In this document: positions 37,318 to 48,421 of the stretch, piece by piece
Layout: the number at the start of each line of letters is the position of its first letter
Numbering within the stretch: position 1 is the stretch's first letter
Assembly (NCBI GenBank): GCA_022376465.1
Contig: JACDTU010000004.1
Location: 930,001 to 994,000, forward strand
Reading direction: 5' to 3'
DNA: 64,000 bases
Origin: Cubamyces lactineus
Lineage: Eukaryota > Basidiomycota > Agaricomycetes > Polyporales > Polyporaceae
The notes under the pieces: model-generated
Databases searched by the model: none
What the model was told of the DNA's origin: nothing
The model's input: the letters and a program-made list of their open reading frames with translations, nothing else
Made by a program: the position numbers and the translations under genes

Positions 37318-38001
37318 ACAGAATGGACAGAGGTGGCCGCGTAGGAGATATCCGAGTGCTCTTTTGTTGCTAAATGGGTCACACATCGCACTGCCGGTGC
37401 TGTTGGTTTGCGATGCAATGTCCTCGTCCTGTGTTGGCTACCAATATCTCCTCCCTGTGTCGTGTGCTTACGGAACTGAACGGCGATGACTGTCACCCAC
37501 GAGCTGTTTGAAATTGTGGACTGCATCCATCGAGTTAGTAGGGCTCGGAACTCACTGCGTAAAGCACATTAGTCGCCGGCGGGTACGATCTGAGGATATG
37601 TCAGATAGTGTGCGTCGCAGAGGCATATCCGGCGGTCGCACCCAGGTCGCTCGAGGACCACGATTTGTAGTCTCCTCAAGTGTGATCGATGCACTAGTTC
37701 CCCAAAATCCCCGCGGGAGTCTCCCAGTAGCAAAGATCGTCCTCCCGTGCGTCGCGTAGAAGCATGCATCGAACCCGCGCGTGACGTTTTGTAGTCACAC
37801 GCACGTTTCGAGGTAGACGATCACGCGTCGCGCACAGTGCGCGACGCGTCTTTCTTGTCGTATCCTGCGTTGACCCCAGACAGGATATGTGAGGTCGAAC
37901 CGACCCTATGACAATCTATAAAGACACCTCCGCGGCATGCGCCTCTCGTCTTCATCTTCTCCTTCCACCGTCACCCATCAAAAGTCCAGCCCCTTTGAAC
38001 T
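37318..38001. other. Intergenic at the left border of the transposon region
   Basis: No gene seen. It contains the 27-bp palindrome at 37823-37849. It probably includes the junction between host DNA and the CACTA-type element, but no terminal inverted repeat could be paired with the right side by eye. Confidence 0.4.
37823..37849. repeat. Perfect inverted repeat, 13-bp arms, 1-nt centre
   Basis: ACGCGTCGCGCAC, a single A, then its exact reverse complement. Each outer end is an ACGCGT (MCB or MluI-type) site. It lies 153 bp upstream of the gene at 38002. Confidence 0.85.
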
Positions 38002-38873
38002 ATGCAAGCCCCCGTGCGCTTCCACCCTTACACCGCGCGCCAGCGTCGTTTGATTACTGGTGTACGGACACCCGTCCCTCTACGTCCCCGGGATATGCGC
38101 GCAGGCCCTGTACAGACAGTTCGCTATGCAACCCCGGCCGAAGAACTGGTCGAGGCCTTGTTGTCTGGCAAATCCCTCGGTCTCGACCATTCGGACGTTT
38201 GCGCGCCGATCGCTTACTACAACTTTGAGGTCGAGATACGAGTCAGGGAGAGTCCTGTGAGTTGCATTCACATTCATATTTCATGACGTTCACCGCGCGC
38301 TTACTATTTTGGCACAGGGCAAAGTCGAGGGCGTCTTTCAAGACCATCCTACATATACCCTGTCAATTCATCTCAAGCCCATACGATACATGCGAACCTT
38401 GACCGTGACCCTCGAGGCATGGCAAGGTGCCCTGTATGCTCACCGCGTCAATTCCGGCTCTGCCCCCTCATGGACATGGGGTATCCGTGGAGAACACGGG
38501 TTCCAGTACGTCAAAGGGATCGACGGGTGGCATGCCCGGCGTGTTCGCAACTACGTATGGATCTGGGAGTTCGTCTCCCAGCTGTTCCTGTCGCACAACC
38601 GCCTCATCGCCGATCTTCCGGTATGGATCAAGCTTTGGAAATACGTGGATGAGCTAAAGGTTTGTCATTTATATGCGCCGAGCGTGCACTCTAGTTTCTA
38701 ATCATTCTAGTCTACAGGCTTACGATGCTGTAGCCAGTCGGATCGCCGCAGCCAGCGCGCGAGGTGTGTATAGGCCTCGTCCTCGCCCTCGTCCTGTGCG
38801 TTCATCGCGCGATCTGGTTGTACCGTTCGCTGCGCTGAGCATGGAGGATACAGAAGTCGATGGCCACGTCTGA
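38002..38873 (+). CDS. Hypothetical protein near the transposase
   Basis: Three exons in a continuous frame: MQAPVRFHPYTARQRRLITG to VEIRVRESP, an intron near 38258-38317, GKVEGVFQDHPTYTLSIHLK to WIKLWKYVDELK, an intron ending CTACAG near 38717, then AYDAVASRIAAASARGVY to the TGA at 38871. About 220 aa. A Trp/aromatic-rich middle (TWGIRGEHGFQYVKGIDGWH, YVWIWEFVSQLF) and a PRPRPRP stretch are visible. No domain is recognised. Its position on the same strand just upstream of the transposase suggests it may be transposon cargo. Confidence 0.55.
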
Positions 38874-39301
38874 AGGGAGGATTGAGGGGAGGATCATGAT
38901 GTCAGCCTTCATACGTATGGTGTCTGTGCACTGTAGTATCTGTAAGGACCTGCTTAGAATTGGAATACTGCTTGTATTGTTCCTTTGGTTGACAACTATG
39001 GCTCCAAAGCAAGCACCCGTACAAAATGAACACTTGGTACTAATAGATGAACACATCGCGCGCGGGACCGATCACGTGAGTACATTTGGTTGGGCGTCTC
39101 TCTGTTGTAGGTTGTGCAGAGCGTACGACGGAGTAAATCTTCACATCGCGCACACCTTAGTTCAGCAGCCCTCCCGGCTCGCGCACAGCGAATGGTTTCT
39201 CAATCGTACCACCACACACCTGTTCGCTCGGGCATTCCATCCTGCAAAACTGCCAGTTCTTAGTTCTTCTGAATCAAGGCTGAGCGCAGGTACCGAGGGA
39301 C
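38874..39301. other. Spacer upstream of the transposase gene
   Basis: No supported gene. It probably contains the transposase promoter. Confidence 0.35.
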
Positions 39302-42300
39302 ATGGCTCGGCCGCCCATCGAATGCAAGGTATGTTATGTATCGGCCCCCACAGGTGGTGCTTGAGCTGATACGTCTTCGCTGCAGAAGCGTGACGTGCAG
39401 TGTTTCTGCCGAAAGTGCAAGGGCGCGCTACGCCCACGAGCCACGCGGGACGGCCATTATGCTCAACAGCGCCGCCCTACTTCAACTGTGCAGTACCTCA
39501 GTTCCGAGCGGAAACGTCTTCGCATGCTGGCCAAGGATACTACGACTGTGGACTCGGATCCGCCGGTGAGCACCCAAGCTGTCAGGGAAGAGTCTGTAGT
39601 TGGTGCGAGTCAGATCTCGGTTGATGAGACCGAGCGCGCCGGTGTGAGTTCTACACTGATTGGGCTTCTTCATACCCGCTCATGACAGATGCATTGTTCT
39701 ATTTTAGCATGCCGACAGTGCCAGAGCGCCCCCGTCCAATCCTACCGGCAGTGCAGCGCTCATCTGGGCGTTTGTGTCTTCGCTCTCACCACCCTCCTTC
39801 CAACCACTCCATGCCCTGTCGAGTCTTTCTGTCCGGCCTCTTTCATCGCGCCCTTCCCTCAATGACAGCCTGCAAGCCGAGCACGAAGATGTGCTTGCAC
39901 TTGAAGGCGAGGATGTCCCCCCATTTGTAGGGGTGCCTGAGGGGCTCGAAGGTATGCCCCAAACGCTGAGCGTCAGCTGGTGTATGCTCACGCTGTGTAT
40001 AGGCCCAGATTGCGAGGACGACTGGGAGAATGTGGACGACAACGATGATGTGTCTGATCCCGAGGGTGGACAGACAGATCAGCGTGAGGAGACCACAACA
40101 GGCTCGCGCTCGACGACTCAAGGTCCTCCGTCAGCGCATGATGACGTGGCCGACTCAAACATGCCATCCACGCCCAACATGCTCCCTCTCGATCCCATTT
40201 CCATGGCCCGGATCGATGAGGACGACCCTTTCCTTACTGTCCCCTACGTTTCTGACCCCCATTGGACCGCACTCAGCATCGCTCACCCTGCTGTGGTCCT
40301 CGCGATGCTCCTCACAGCGTGGCTGCACCTCGCTGCCCACTTGCCCTTTCGCTTCTGCAACGTCTTACTCTCAGTCATCGGCTTCATCCTCGCGGAAGCT
40401 GGGCACGCCAGCTTGCTCCCATCCCTGAGGACGACGCTGCATAGCACCTTGTCCGCCCTCCGTCTGGAACCTGACTTCAGAATTTATCCTACGTGCCCTT
40501 CCTGTCTGCGTCCATTCCCCGCTACTGGCGATGAAAATGCAAGCTGCACGTCATGTGGACATCCGCTCTTCAAACCTCATTGCGCACGTCCGGGAAGGCA
40601 CTCACACAAGCGTCGCGGCCGCAAACCTTTCCTGCGCACACCGGCGAAGTCTATCGCAGACCAGCTAGGTGACCTTCTTATCCAGCCGGGTATGGAAGAT
40701 TCACTCACTGCGTGGCGGAGGCGGTCACGCGTGGCAGGATGGTTGTACGACTTCTTCGATGGGGCCATCAGTCGGTTGCTCCTCGGGGTCGATGGTCTGC
40801 CATTCTTCAGGCACGAGTTGGAGGAAGATCCAAATGGAGAGCTTCGCATCGCCCTGGCGCTGGGCGTGGATTGGTGGGTGGCCACCTTAGCTTTGCGGGA
40901 TTATACTGATGGCTCCTACGTTGCTTGTGCATAGGTTCTCATATCTTCGCAGCCTCATTGCCCCATCGTATACTTCCTGTCCAATGTCGTTTAACATCCT
41001 AAACCTGCCTCCATCTCAGAGGTACGTCATCGTCGTCTCTTTCTTCAGGTTAGCTGCGATTAACCCATGAATGTCTAGATATCGGGCCTGCAATCTGCTA
41101 TTGAGCATGATTATCCCGGGGCCCAAGGAGACTGATCCAGATCAAACTCAGCATTATCTCAAGATCGTAGTCAGCGAATTGCTGCGTCTCTGGCGCGACG
41201 GTGTCGTGCTGCGCACTCATCGATATCCACAAGGCCGGCGGGTGCGTGTCATCCTCGCCGGGGTATTCTGCGACAAGCCCGCGGCCCATAAGATAGGCGG
41301 TTTTGGTTCGCACGCCCACACATTCTTTTGCACACGAGACTGGATCACGCAAGGCTTGAAGGCTACTGTACGCGCGTTTATGCCTGGTGGTACGTGCGGA
41401 ACTCTGGAAGACCATACCGGTGCTGACATTGCACCTCCAGCTTTCATTATGCGCACCAACGAACGCCATCGTGACATGATGCGCGAGTACAAGAGTCTTG
41501 ATAGCAAACATGCGCGAGATGAGTACGCAAAGGCGTACGCGACACGGTGGTCCGAGCTGGAACGGTTGCCCTATTTTGATATGTGCCGCATGATCGTCGT
41601 CGATCCCATGCATAACCTCTTTCTTGGTATGTATTTACTACCTGTCTGTACAGTCATCTAACTGAACATTCTTGTAGGCGTAGTGAAAACACACTTCTAT
41701 CATATTTGGGTCCAGCTCAAGATCTTTCGCAAGACCAAGGAGATTCGACGTCTACATGAAATCCTTGCCAAGGTATGTGTGGCTTTCCGTCTTTCGAGTG
41801 TGGAAAGCTGATATTGTCCACCAACGATAGCTGACCTTGCCGTCGAAGCTGGGACGACTGCCACGGTTGATTGGAGAACCAGCGGGAGGATCCCTTACTG
41901 CGGATCAATGGCTCATTCTAGCGATGTCTGTGGGTCCTCTGGCGGTGAGTTTAAGTATTATTGAGCCACATCTTTACCTTATCCGCTGACATATTCGAAC
42001 CACCAGCTTCCCGAGCTATGGGAAGGGCTCGACGTCAACAAGATGGACGAGGACTTTCTTGTGAAGCGGCTTGAGCGCATCCGCCAGGCAGCCCAAAGGC
42101 AGAAAGATAAGCAAAAGGCCAAGCGAAAGAAGGCTGCGAAGTCTCGCAAAAGCAAGCCACGCTCGAGAAAGCTCGCCACCCAGGTATGTGGCTACGTTCT
42201 GTACATACACTCCGAGATACTCTATTGACATCTCTGTTATCCAGGCGGACGCTACCGCCCCGCGTCGCTCAGGCCGTGTACCCAAACCGACAGAGAAAGC

Positions 42301-43765
42301 AAGGGACATGGTCTTGGATGACGACGATGCCGGTGCCGTGCCTGAGGAGGAGGATGGGGACTGGGAAGATGACAACGAGGATGACGAGGACGAACTGGAC
42401 CCAGGCATGCGAACGTGCCAGTTGCACCCTCGCGACCTCAACAACTTCTTTAAGTTGTGTCGTGCACTGCGCCTCTTCATCTCGGATGCCATGAGTGAAG
42501 AACAGATCGCCTCTGCCGACGCCTTAATACGGGAATACTGCACTGAACTCCTAGAGGTATAGTCCATTACCTGCCCTTGCACGACCTTTTGCTGATCTTG
42601 TCACCCGGCAGTTGTATGGACCCGAAGTTATACGGCCAAACCACCACTACGCCACGCATACCGGCGACTTCATACGCGACTTCGGGCCATTACGAGGTTT
42701 TTGGACGTTCCTTTTCGAACGATTGAACAAGGTCCTCAAGGGTTACCGCACTAACAACCACGAAGGAGGTGAAATTGAAGTCACCTTCTTCCGAGAGTTT
42801 CACCGGGCGACCCAGCTGCAGCATGTGGTATGTCCGTCTAGATTCTTGTTCTTGTTGGATGTCATATTAACCACATGTACAGCTTACGAGCGGCCTACGA
42901 CAGCATAACACCACAACGATCTATCAAACCTGCCACCTCATGCACGAGGCAACAGCTGACAATCGGGGAACGCTGCAACAACTTGCAGAAGAACTCGATC
43001 AAGCGCACGAAGATGGTACGTGAACCAGATCTAGTAGAAGTGAATTGGGCACTGATATGTCCTACTCATAGACACCACCGTGCTCGCTTTCAGCGCGCGT
43101 TCAGCCTCGGAAAGGCTGGACGCACATCTCTACTTCAAGTTGGTATCATATATGCAAGCCCGGTACCCTTCTCACACCTTCCATTCCGAACTTGCGGTGC
43201 GTCCGGCGATCCACAGTATACAGCTCATCAACCTCGCGGTTGTTTTCGACTACGTCATCATTGCTGGCCATCGCTACTATGCAAGCACGCGATCGACCTC
43301 CCCTGAGAACTCGATAGCGCTTGTCCGCACATCAGACACTGGCGCGACTTGGACTGGTGTTATCCAGTCGATTCTACACTACGAGGTTAACAGCGCACCG
43401 CGACAACTGTTCGCGTATGTGCAGTGGCTACGACCTGCCACTCGTGATCTTACTGGATCACCCTGGGCCATGAGGTAAGCATAAGTCAAATTACGAAGCA
43501 GTTATACTCATCGCTCTTCCTCTAGCCAAGCCACGTTTGCCTTGCAACTGTGGGCACACGAGTCATTCCTGGATCCCGCCACAGAGCCTGCCCCAAGCCC
43601 TATTGTGCAGCTCAGTGATATCCTTGCACCGGTCGCGCGGCATGCTGTGCGTTTAGACGGAGAATCGTACTGGATCACTATGCCTATCAGTCGTAATGTA
43701 AGTGACATCCGAATTCGTCTGTCAGCACGTTCTGAATCACAAAGCAGCCTGTAATTGTATCTTAA
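39302..43765 (+). CDS. tnp2-type (CACTA/En-Spm-like) transposase
   Basis: A DNA transposase of the family tnp2, spread over about fourteen exons. Exon 1 is MARPPIECK, then KRDVQCFCRKCKGAL, a likely small zinc cluster. An acidic region and a hydrophobic segment follow. A second Cys cluster reads CPSCLRPFPATGDENASCTSC. The core has the family hallmarks: SLIAPSYTSCPMSFNILNLP, LLLSMIIPGPKE, LAGVFCDKPAAHKIGGFGSH, and the block DPMHNLFLGVVKTHFYHIW. A C-terminal domain follows (HHYATHTGDFIRDFGPLRGF, RLNKVLKGYRTNNHEGGEIE). The last exon gives PVIVS and TAA at 43763. The frame stays open through all exons I joined, with no internal stop, so the gene may be functional. Exact exon edges near 40920-41080 and 42890-43080 are approximate. 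Confidence 0.8.
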
Positions 43766-43837
43766 CTACGTCGCCCAACACGTTCCTTATTCGCCTTCAC
43801 CACATGGCGCCCATTGCAAAGCCTGCTCTGTTATGCG

Positions 43838-44482
43838 TTACCCTTCGGCACCCTCATCCGACACCTCGCCTTCGTCTTCAGAGTCTGCCAGCCACCCTTG
43901 GTCATCCTCAGGAATAAGCTTGAGGGGAACATCTAATGCGAAGATAGTAAACTCCTCCGGGCATGACCTTACATGATTATAGTAAGCCTGATGTTCGGGA
44001 TCGCTCTGAGCCCATGCGCGACTAAGGCATTCCTTGTAGATGCCATCCTGAACACCATCGCGAGGTAAGCGCATACGAGCTTCATCCGGCCCTCGGAATC
44101 GCTCATAGTGGCGGCGCTTGTATATCAGAACGGTTCGCCACGCGCTCACCGCCGAGGCCATGTGGTCGATGAAGTTCGTGCGTGCCCCATCTGACAAGTC
44201 TGAAGAGAACTCATCGTCAGAGCCCGAGTGGGCTACCGCGAGAGTTGGCGCAAGCGACCCTTCTGCACGTCGGCCCTTGCTCTTGAGCTTGATCTTGAAG
44301 TCGTATGTATAGCGCCGGATGACCGCCAGGACGAAGTATATGATGAATAGCTGGGCAGGCTCCGTAAGTTGCCTATTGTGTCCTGAACGTGAATGTGATG
44401 ACTGACCTTGCGTGAACGCCACAAAGGTGACCATACTTCCCATGCACTTGGTCCTACCCCAGCTGCGTGTCGACGTGACTCG
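43838..44482 (-). pseudogene. Transposon partner gene, 3' half (split by the Gypsy insertion)
   Basis: The downstream half of the partner gene. Crossing the empty insertion site, the right-hand exon GKEDAARES continues here as RRHAAGVGPSAWEVWSPLWR. A 47-nt intron then leads to PAQLFIIYFVLAVIRRYTYD and a final exon ending PEDDQGWLADSEDEGEVSDE before the stop at 43838. The break is exactly the Gypsy target site (ACTCG, 44478-44482). No other lesion is visible in this half. Its function is unknown. It converges on the transposase with 72 bp between stops. Confidence 0.7.
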
Positions 44483-44899
44483 TGTTACGACGAGCCTAGA
44501 TCGGTCACAGCGAGTGACGTCCTAGGGATCGGACCAGAGGTCTCCAGTAGTTCGAGTCGAGTAGAGGTTCAGAGGAATAGGCAATGGATAACCAGGTCGA
44601 GCTGAGGATCCCGAGTGGATCCTCTGGTCTTAAATACAGGAAGAGAGACATGGACACGTCAGCGCCACGTAGGCGCCACGTACCGTGAGAGTCCAGTATA
44701 ACTACGTAGAGTCAGGGCTGGGAGTACAGATGATGTGGCGATGACGTGGCGGAAGGTGATAGGGTAGTAATACAACAGCCGTGTGAACCGGTGGGAAAGG
44801 GTGACGTGGCATGGGAAAGGATGACGTGGCATAACGGAGGCACGAGGGAGAGAGAGGAAAAGGAAACTGGGTGACCGTGACACAGTGAGCGTCGTAACA
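44483..44899 (-). repeat. Gypsy 3' LTR (417 bp)
   Basis: Starts TGTTACGACG, ends CGTCGTAACA, and appears identical to 57611-58027 on visual comparison. In sense orientation it carries TATTTAA (44630-44636 on the plus strand) about 33 nt before the motif AGCTCGACCT. Confidence 0.97.
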
Positions 44900-44910
44900 T
44901 TACCCCCTTC
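44900..44910 (-). other. Gypsy polypurine tract
   Basis: Sense-strand GAAGGGGGTAA directly abuts the 3' LTR, the expected plus-strand primer site. Confidence 0.75.
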
Positions 44911-44948
44911 GTATGTTTCTACGCTGTTCCATCAGCGGAATATCCAGC

Positions 44949-45983
44949 TCAACTCGTAAACCGCTCGTCCATGTCTTCTGGGCGCAGAGGGCACTCCCAC
45001 GGGTGATGGCCAGGGGCGGTGGCGCGACACCAGACACATCGCCAGTCTCTGCACCGCAGGTACTCGTGATCGGGCGACCCACAGACTAGGCAGCTGCGGC
45101 CAATAGGGTGGAGGGACGGCGGGGACTCAGGTCGGGCTGGCGAAGCGTCCATTGGGGCAGGCGAGGTGTCTCTTCGAGCTCTTACGTTACGCTCGTCGGG
45201 GGATGGATCACGGGGCCGACGGCTTCCTGCGGAGACTCTGGTGTGGAACAAGGGCAGATAGGTCCCTTGGCGTCGGGCTTCGCCGGGTACTCTTCTTGCC
45301 GCAGCTGGGAGTTCTCCGGGAGGTGGGGCCGCGTCGTTGATGACCGAGGCCAGTGGCGCCATCCTTGCACGGAATGCGGGGAGTTCAAATGTTTGTATGA
45401 GGAAGTTCCTCCACGTGCGCGTGGTCCGGGCGAGCCGTCGAGTGGTGTTCAAAGAGTGTCTTGCCAACCTCCGTAACTCGTGGGCATGGTGCCCGACGTT
45501 TTCGAGGGCGCGCGCCTGCCGTTCTGCGATGTCGTAGTCCGAGACTTGCCGTTGCTCCTCTTCTTCACCAAACGCCTCATGAAGAGCGTCTAGAGCGTCC
45601 TCCGCGATGTCAGCTGCGTCAACAAGATTCCCTTCCAGTGCGTCCAGTTCCCGTTGCTCGTTGTAGAGGCATCGATACTCTCTAAGGAAGTACTGCAAGC
45701 CTCGCTCGGTGGCATTGACGACTGGGGTAGGGTTGGTGAGGAGCGCACGGAGCAACTGGTTGACGTCGGGGTGCCGGGAGTGGTCTACCAGATGAGAGTC
45801 TTCGACACCAACCGTGCTGAGGTCCGACGTCGAGGAGGCGGGCGATGGTGACCTAGAGGTGTATTCCGGTGGGGGCGACGAGAGGCGTCTGGCGAGTGGG
45901 GGAGGAATGGGTAGCGGCTGTTGGTTTTCCTGGTCGCTTGCATTGTCGTCAGCGACTTGGGTGCTATAGAGGGGGCGGCCCAT
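44949..45983 (-). CDS. Gypsy extra ORF C: zinc-knuckle protein downstream of pol
   Basis: Begins at ATG 45983 (MGRPLYSTQVADDNASDQEN), one base after the stop of ORF B, and ends at 44949; 344 aa. The N-terminus is Pro/Ser-rich. The middle is predicted helical with acidic and Arg-rich segments (ALDALHEAFGEEEEQRQ, ELRRLARHSLNTTRRLAR). The C-terminus has a canonical CX2CX4HX4C knuckle, CLVCGSPDHEYLRC, followed by a second Cys/His group CVWCRATAPGHHPWEC. The gag protein of the same element has its own knuckle, so this is a second nucleic-acid-binding protein in the position where env sits in errantiviruses. The frame is open upstream to about 46130 but without an ATG. Function unknown. Confidence 0.75.
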   Translation of the reverse strand: MGRPLYSTQVADDNASDQENQQPLPIPPPLARRLSSPPPEYTSRSPSPASSTSDLSTVGVEDSHLVDHSRHPDVNQLLRALLTNPTPVVNATERGLQYFLREYRCLYNEQRELDALEGNLVDAADIAEDALDALHEAFGEEEEQRQVSDYDIAERQARALENVGHHAHELRRLARHSLNTTRRLARTTRTWRNFLIQTFELPAFRARMAPLASVINDAAPPPGELPAAARRVPGEARRQGTYLPLFHTRVSAGSRRPRDPSPDERNVRARRDTSPAPMDASPARPESPPSLHPIGRSCLVCGSPDHEYLRCRDWRCVWCRATAPGHHPWECPLRPEDMDERFTS

Positions 45984-45984
45984 T

Positions 45985-46173
45985 CTACTCGTCCCAGCTG
46001 GAGTTATTGAGGGTGCGGTCGGCTTGGTCAAGCTTGTCGTTTGCGGGGTCGAGAGGGTCACGGTGTTCGAGAGCAATTTCGAGGATGTTGATGGAGAGGC
46101 GCAGGTGAGTGGCGATGAAGGCAAGGGCAAGGAGGTAGCCGAGGGTCATGCAGGTGAAGAGCGCGATGATCAT
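45985..46173 (-). CDS. Gypsy extra ORF B: small membrane protein, 62 aa
   Basis: ATG at 46173, five bases after the stop of ORF A. An N-terminal hydrophobic helix (residues 1-22, MIIALFTCMTLGYLLALAFI) is followed by a polar, acidic tail with overlapping Asn-x-Ser sites in NNSSWDE. Stop TAG at 45985-45987, one base before the ATG of ORF C. A single-pass protein is predicted; no family is recognised. Its reality rests on the hydrophobic segment and the packed arrangement. Confidence 0.55.
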   Translation of the reverse strand: MIIALFTCMTLGYLLALAFIATHLRLSINILEIALEHRDPLDPANDKLDQADRTLNNSSWDE

Positions 46174-46178
46174 GGGCT

Positions 46179-46337
46179 TCACGATCCCCACGCTGATCGG
46201 GATGGGTAGTCACGGCTGTGGAGAGTGTGCTCGATGATGCGGTTGAAGAGGTCGCGGAGGATATACCAGAGGAAGAGGAGGGTGATAGCGAGGAGGGTGA
46301 GGCAGTAGATGGCGAAGAGGATGGCGAGGGAGAGCAT
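46179..46337 (-). CDS. Gypsy extra ORF A: small membrane protein, 52 aa
   Basis: ATG at 46337, six bases after the pol stop codon (46344-46346). Residues 2-27 form one strongly hydrophobic helix (LAILFAIYCLTLLAITLLFL), followed by a basic, His/Arg-containing tail ending SRSAWGS and TGA. Too short for most gene callers. No family is recognised. Confidence 0.55.
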   Translation of the reverse strand: MLSLAILFAIYCLTLLAITLLFLWYILRDLFNRIIEHTLHSRDYPSRSAWGS

Positions 46338-46343
46338 TGCAGA

Positions 46344-48421
46344 TTACAGCAGCTTCTTCGCCCTTTTATACCGTTGGAGGATTTCTTTGGCATTCGGAAT
46401 TAGAGCGGACTCGGGTTCCCATGTGTTCTCGGCGCTGGAGTAGCCTTTCCACTTGATTTGGTAGCGGATTCCGCCTCGTGTGGTCTTGTGTCCGACGATC
46501 GCTTCGACCTCGTATTCTTCTTCTCCGTCGATAAGGTCAGGTGGTGGCCTCGTGTAGTTCGGTCCGTGGGTGTCGTTTTCCTTGTATGGGGTGAGGAAGC
46601 ATGCGTGGAACACGGGGTGTACCTTCCAGTGTTTCGGCAGCTCCAGCCGATAGGTCACGGGTCCAAGTACTTCGGTGATGACAAAGGGGCCTTCCCGTTT
46701 GGGTGCGAGTTTCCGGGATGCGTAAGCGAGCTTGAGGTTCTTCCCTTCGAGCCAGACCTTCTGTCCTTTCTTGAATTGGACGAACTTTCCCTTGAACCTG
46801 TCGCGTATGACGTGTCGGGCTAGCTCGTGGGCTGCTAGGGCTTCGTCTCGGGCCTTCTGGAGGTTCACTAGCCGTTCTTGTACTGTCGGGGTGTTGGTCT
46901 TGGGGTATGCGATAGGAATCAGTGTTGGTTCGTACCCCATCATGAGGTAGAATGGTGATGCGTTCCGTGCTGAGTGGGTCCGTTGATTGTGTGCGACTTC
47001 TGCGTCGACAAGGTGTTCCGCCCATTCGTCTGGTCGGCCTTCGCAGAATATCCTGAGGTAGACTTCCAGTTCTTGATTCACTCGTTCAGTTTGTCCGTCG
47101 GTCTGCGGGTGATATGCGGTGGACGGGGAAAGGGTGATGCCTAAGAGTCTTCCTAGTTCGCGAGTGACGTTGGATACGAATTGCGGCCCTCGGTCGGATA
47201 TGATCTTGCTGGGTAGTCCAAAGCGTCGGTAGACATGCCGGTGGTAAAGCGCCGCTGTGCCGATTGCGTCGATCGTCTTCTTGCATGGTGCGAAAATCAC
47301 CCCCTTCGTAAGGCCATGGTCGACCACGACCAGAATACTATCGTAGCCGTGGGATTCGGGGAGATCGGTGATGAGATCCATCGTGACGTTCTGGAATGGC
47401 CGAGTAACATCGTCAGCGGGGATTGGTTGTGGGGGCGGGGTGGTCGGGTGTGTGTTTGGCTTGTTCTGCTGGCATGTGGCACAGCCTTCGACGTATCGGG
47501 ATACCATGGCATACATGCCGGGCCACCAGTATGACCGTCGTATCAGTTCTAGAGTCTTGAATTTCCCAGGGTGTCCGGCTGCCGGGGAGTCGTGGTGTTG
47601 ACTGATCAGGTCTCGTCGCAGGGCTTCGTCGGCCGGTACGTAGCATCGGTCCTTGTAGAAGATTAAGCCATCTCGTTCTTGCCAATCGGTGAGTGCACTT
47701 CTGATCGGGGGTGGTCCGTCGTGTTGGATGGCAGCAAGTGCGTCGCAAAAGAGTCTGTCTTGCGTGGCCAAGTGTCGGAACCTCGGTGCCAGTCGGGTGT
47801 CCACTAGTCGTACGAAGAGGTTGTCAGGTAGCATGGTTCGTTCAGTATTGTCGTCTTCTGATCCTTGTCGGTGATCGGGTCTTCGGGATAGCGCATCCGA
47901 TTGTACCATTGCCGTGCCGGGGGTATGTACGAGTTGGATGTCGAACTGGGAGAGAAAGAGGGCCCATCGTGCTTGTCGTCTGTTCAGTTGTTGCGGGTTG
48001 CGCCAGTAGGTGAGGTTCTTGTGGTCGGATAGGATCGTAACCGGGTGCCCTGATCCTTCGAGGTAGTGTCGCCAGGCCTTCAGGGCTCAAATGATGCCAA
48101 GTAGTTCTCGGTCATAGATTTCGTAGTTCCGTTCCGCTTCGGTGAATCCTTCGGATAGATACGCGCACGGGTGCAGGTCGCCGTTGGCGTCTCGTTGTCG
48201 GAGTACTGCCCCTGTGGCCCATTGCGAGGCGTCGGATTCGACGACGAAGGGTTTGCTAATGTCGGGCATTTGCAGCACGGGGGCCGTCGCGAATCGTTGC
48301 TTCAGCATGTCGAAGGCCTTCTGGCATTCCGTTGTCCATTCCCATTTGGCGTCTTTCTTGGTGAGCGCGTTGAGCGGTCGCGCGATCTCCGAGAAGTGGT
48401 CGATGAATCGTCGGTAAAAGT
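46344..48421 (-). pseudogene. pol: Gypsy pol, 3' part: RNase H, integrase, chromodomain
   Basis: Continues pol after the Copia insertion ([20 protein letters not shown]) through the RNase H region ([19 protein letters not shown]). One in-frame TGA lies at 48087-48089 in RELLGII-stop-ALKAW. Downstream the frame is open: [20 protein letters not shown], then integrase with the zinc-binding HHCC group (H...AAGHPGKF to GCATCQQNK), the catalytic Asp in MDLITDLP, Asp in SDRGPQFVS, and Glu in [17 protein letters not shown] module follows, then a C-terminal chromodomain ([32 protein letters not shown]). Stop TAA at 46344. Defective because of the TGA and the 5.9-kb insertion. Confidence 0.9.

Noticed and set aside
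37680..37760. CACTAGTTCC read as the left terminus of the CACTA transposon
   Set aside because: No matching inverted copy could be found on the right side; only the first few bases resemble a candidate near 60690.
44659..44883. A 74-codon ORF in the Gypsy LTR, repeated at 57787-58011
   Set aside because: It is duplicated only because the LTRs are identical; it overlaps the U3 region and has no protein-like features.
45985..46393. Additional overlapping minus-strand frame (46393-46058) rich in Ser
   Set aside because: It overlaps ORFs A and B in another frame and is a low-complexity shadow.
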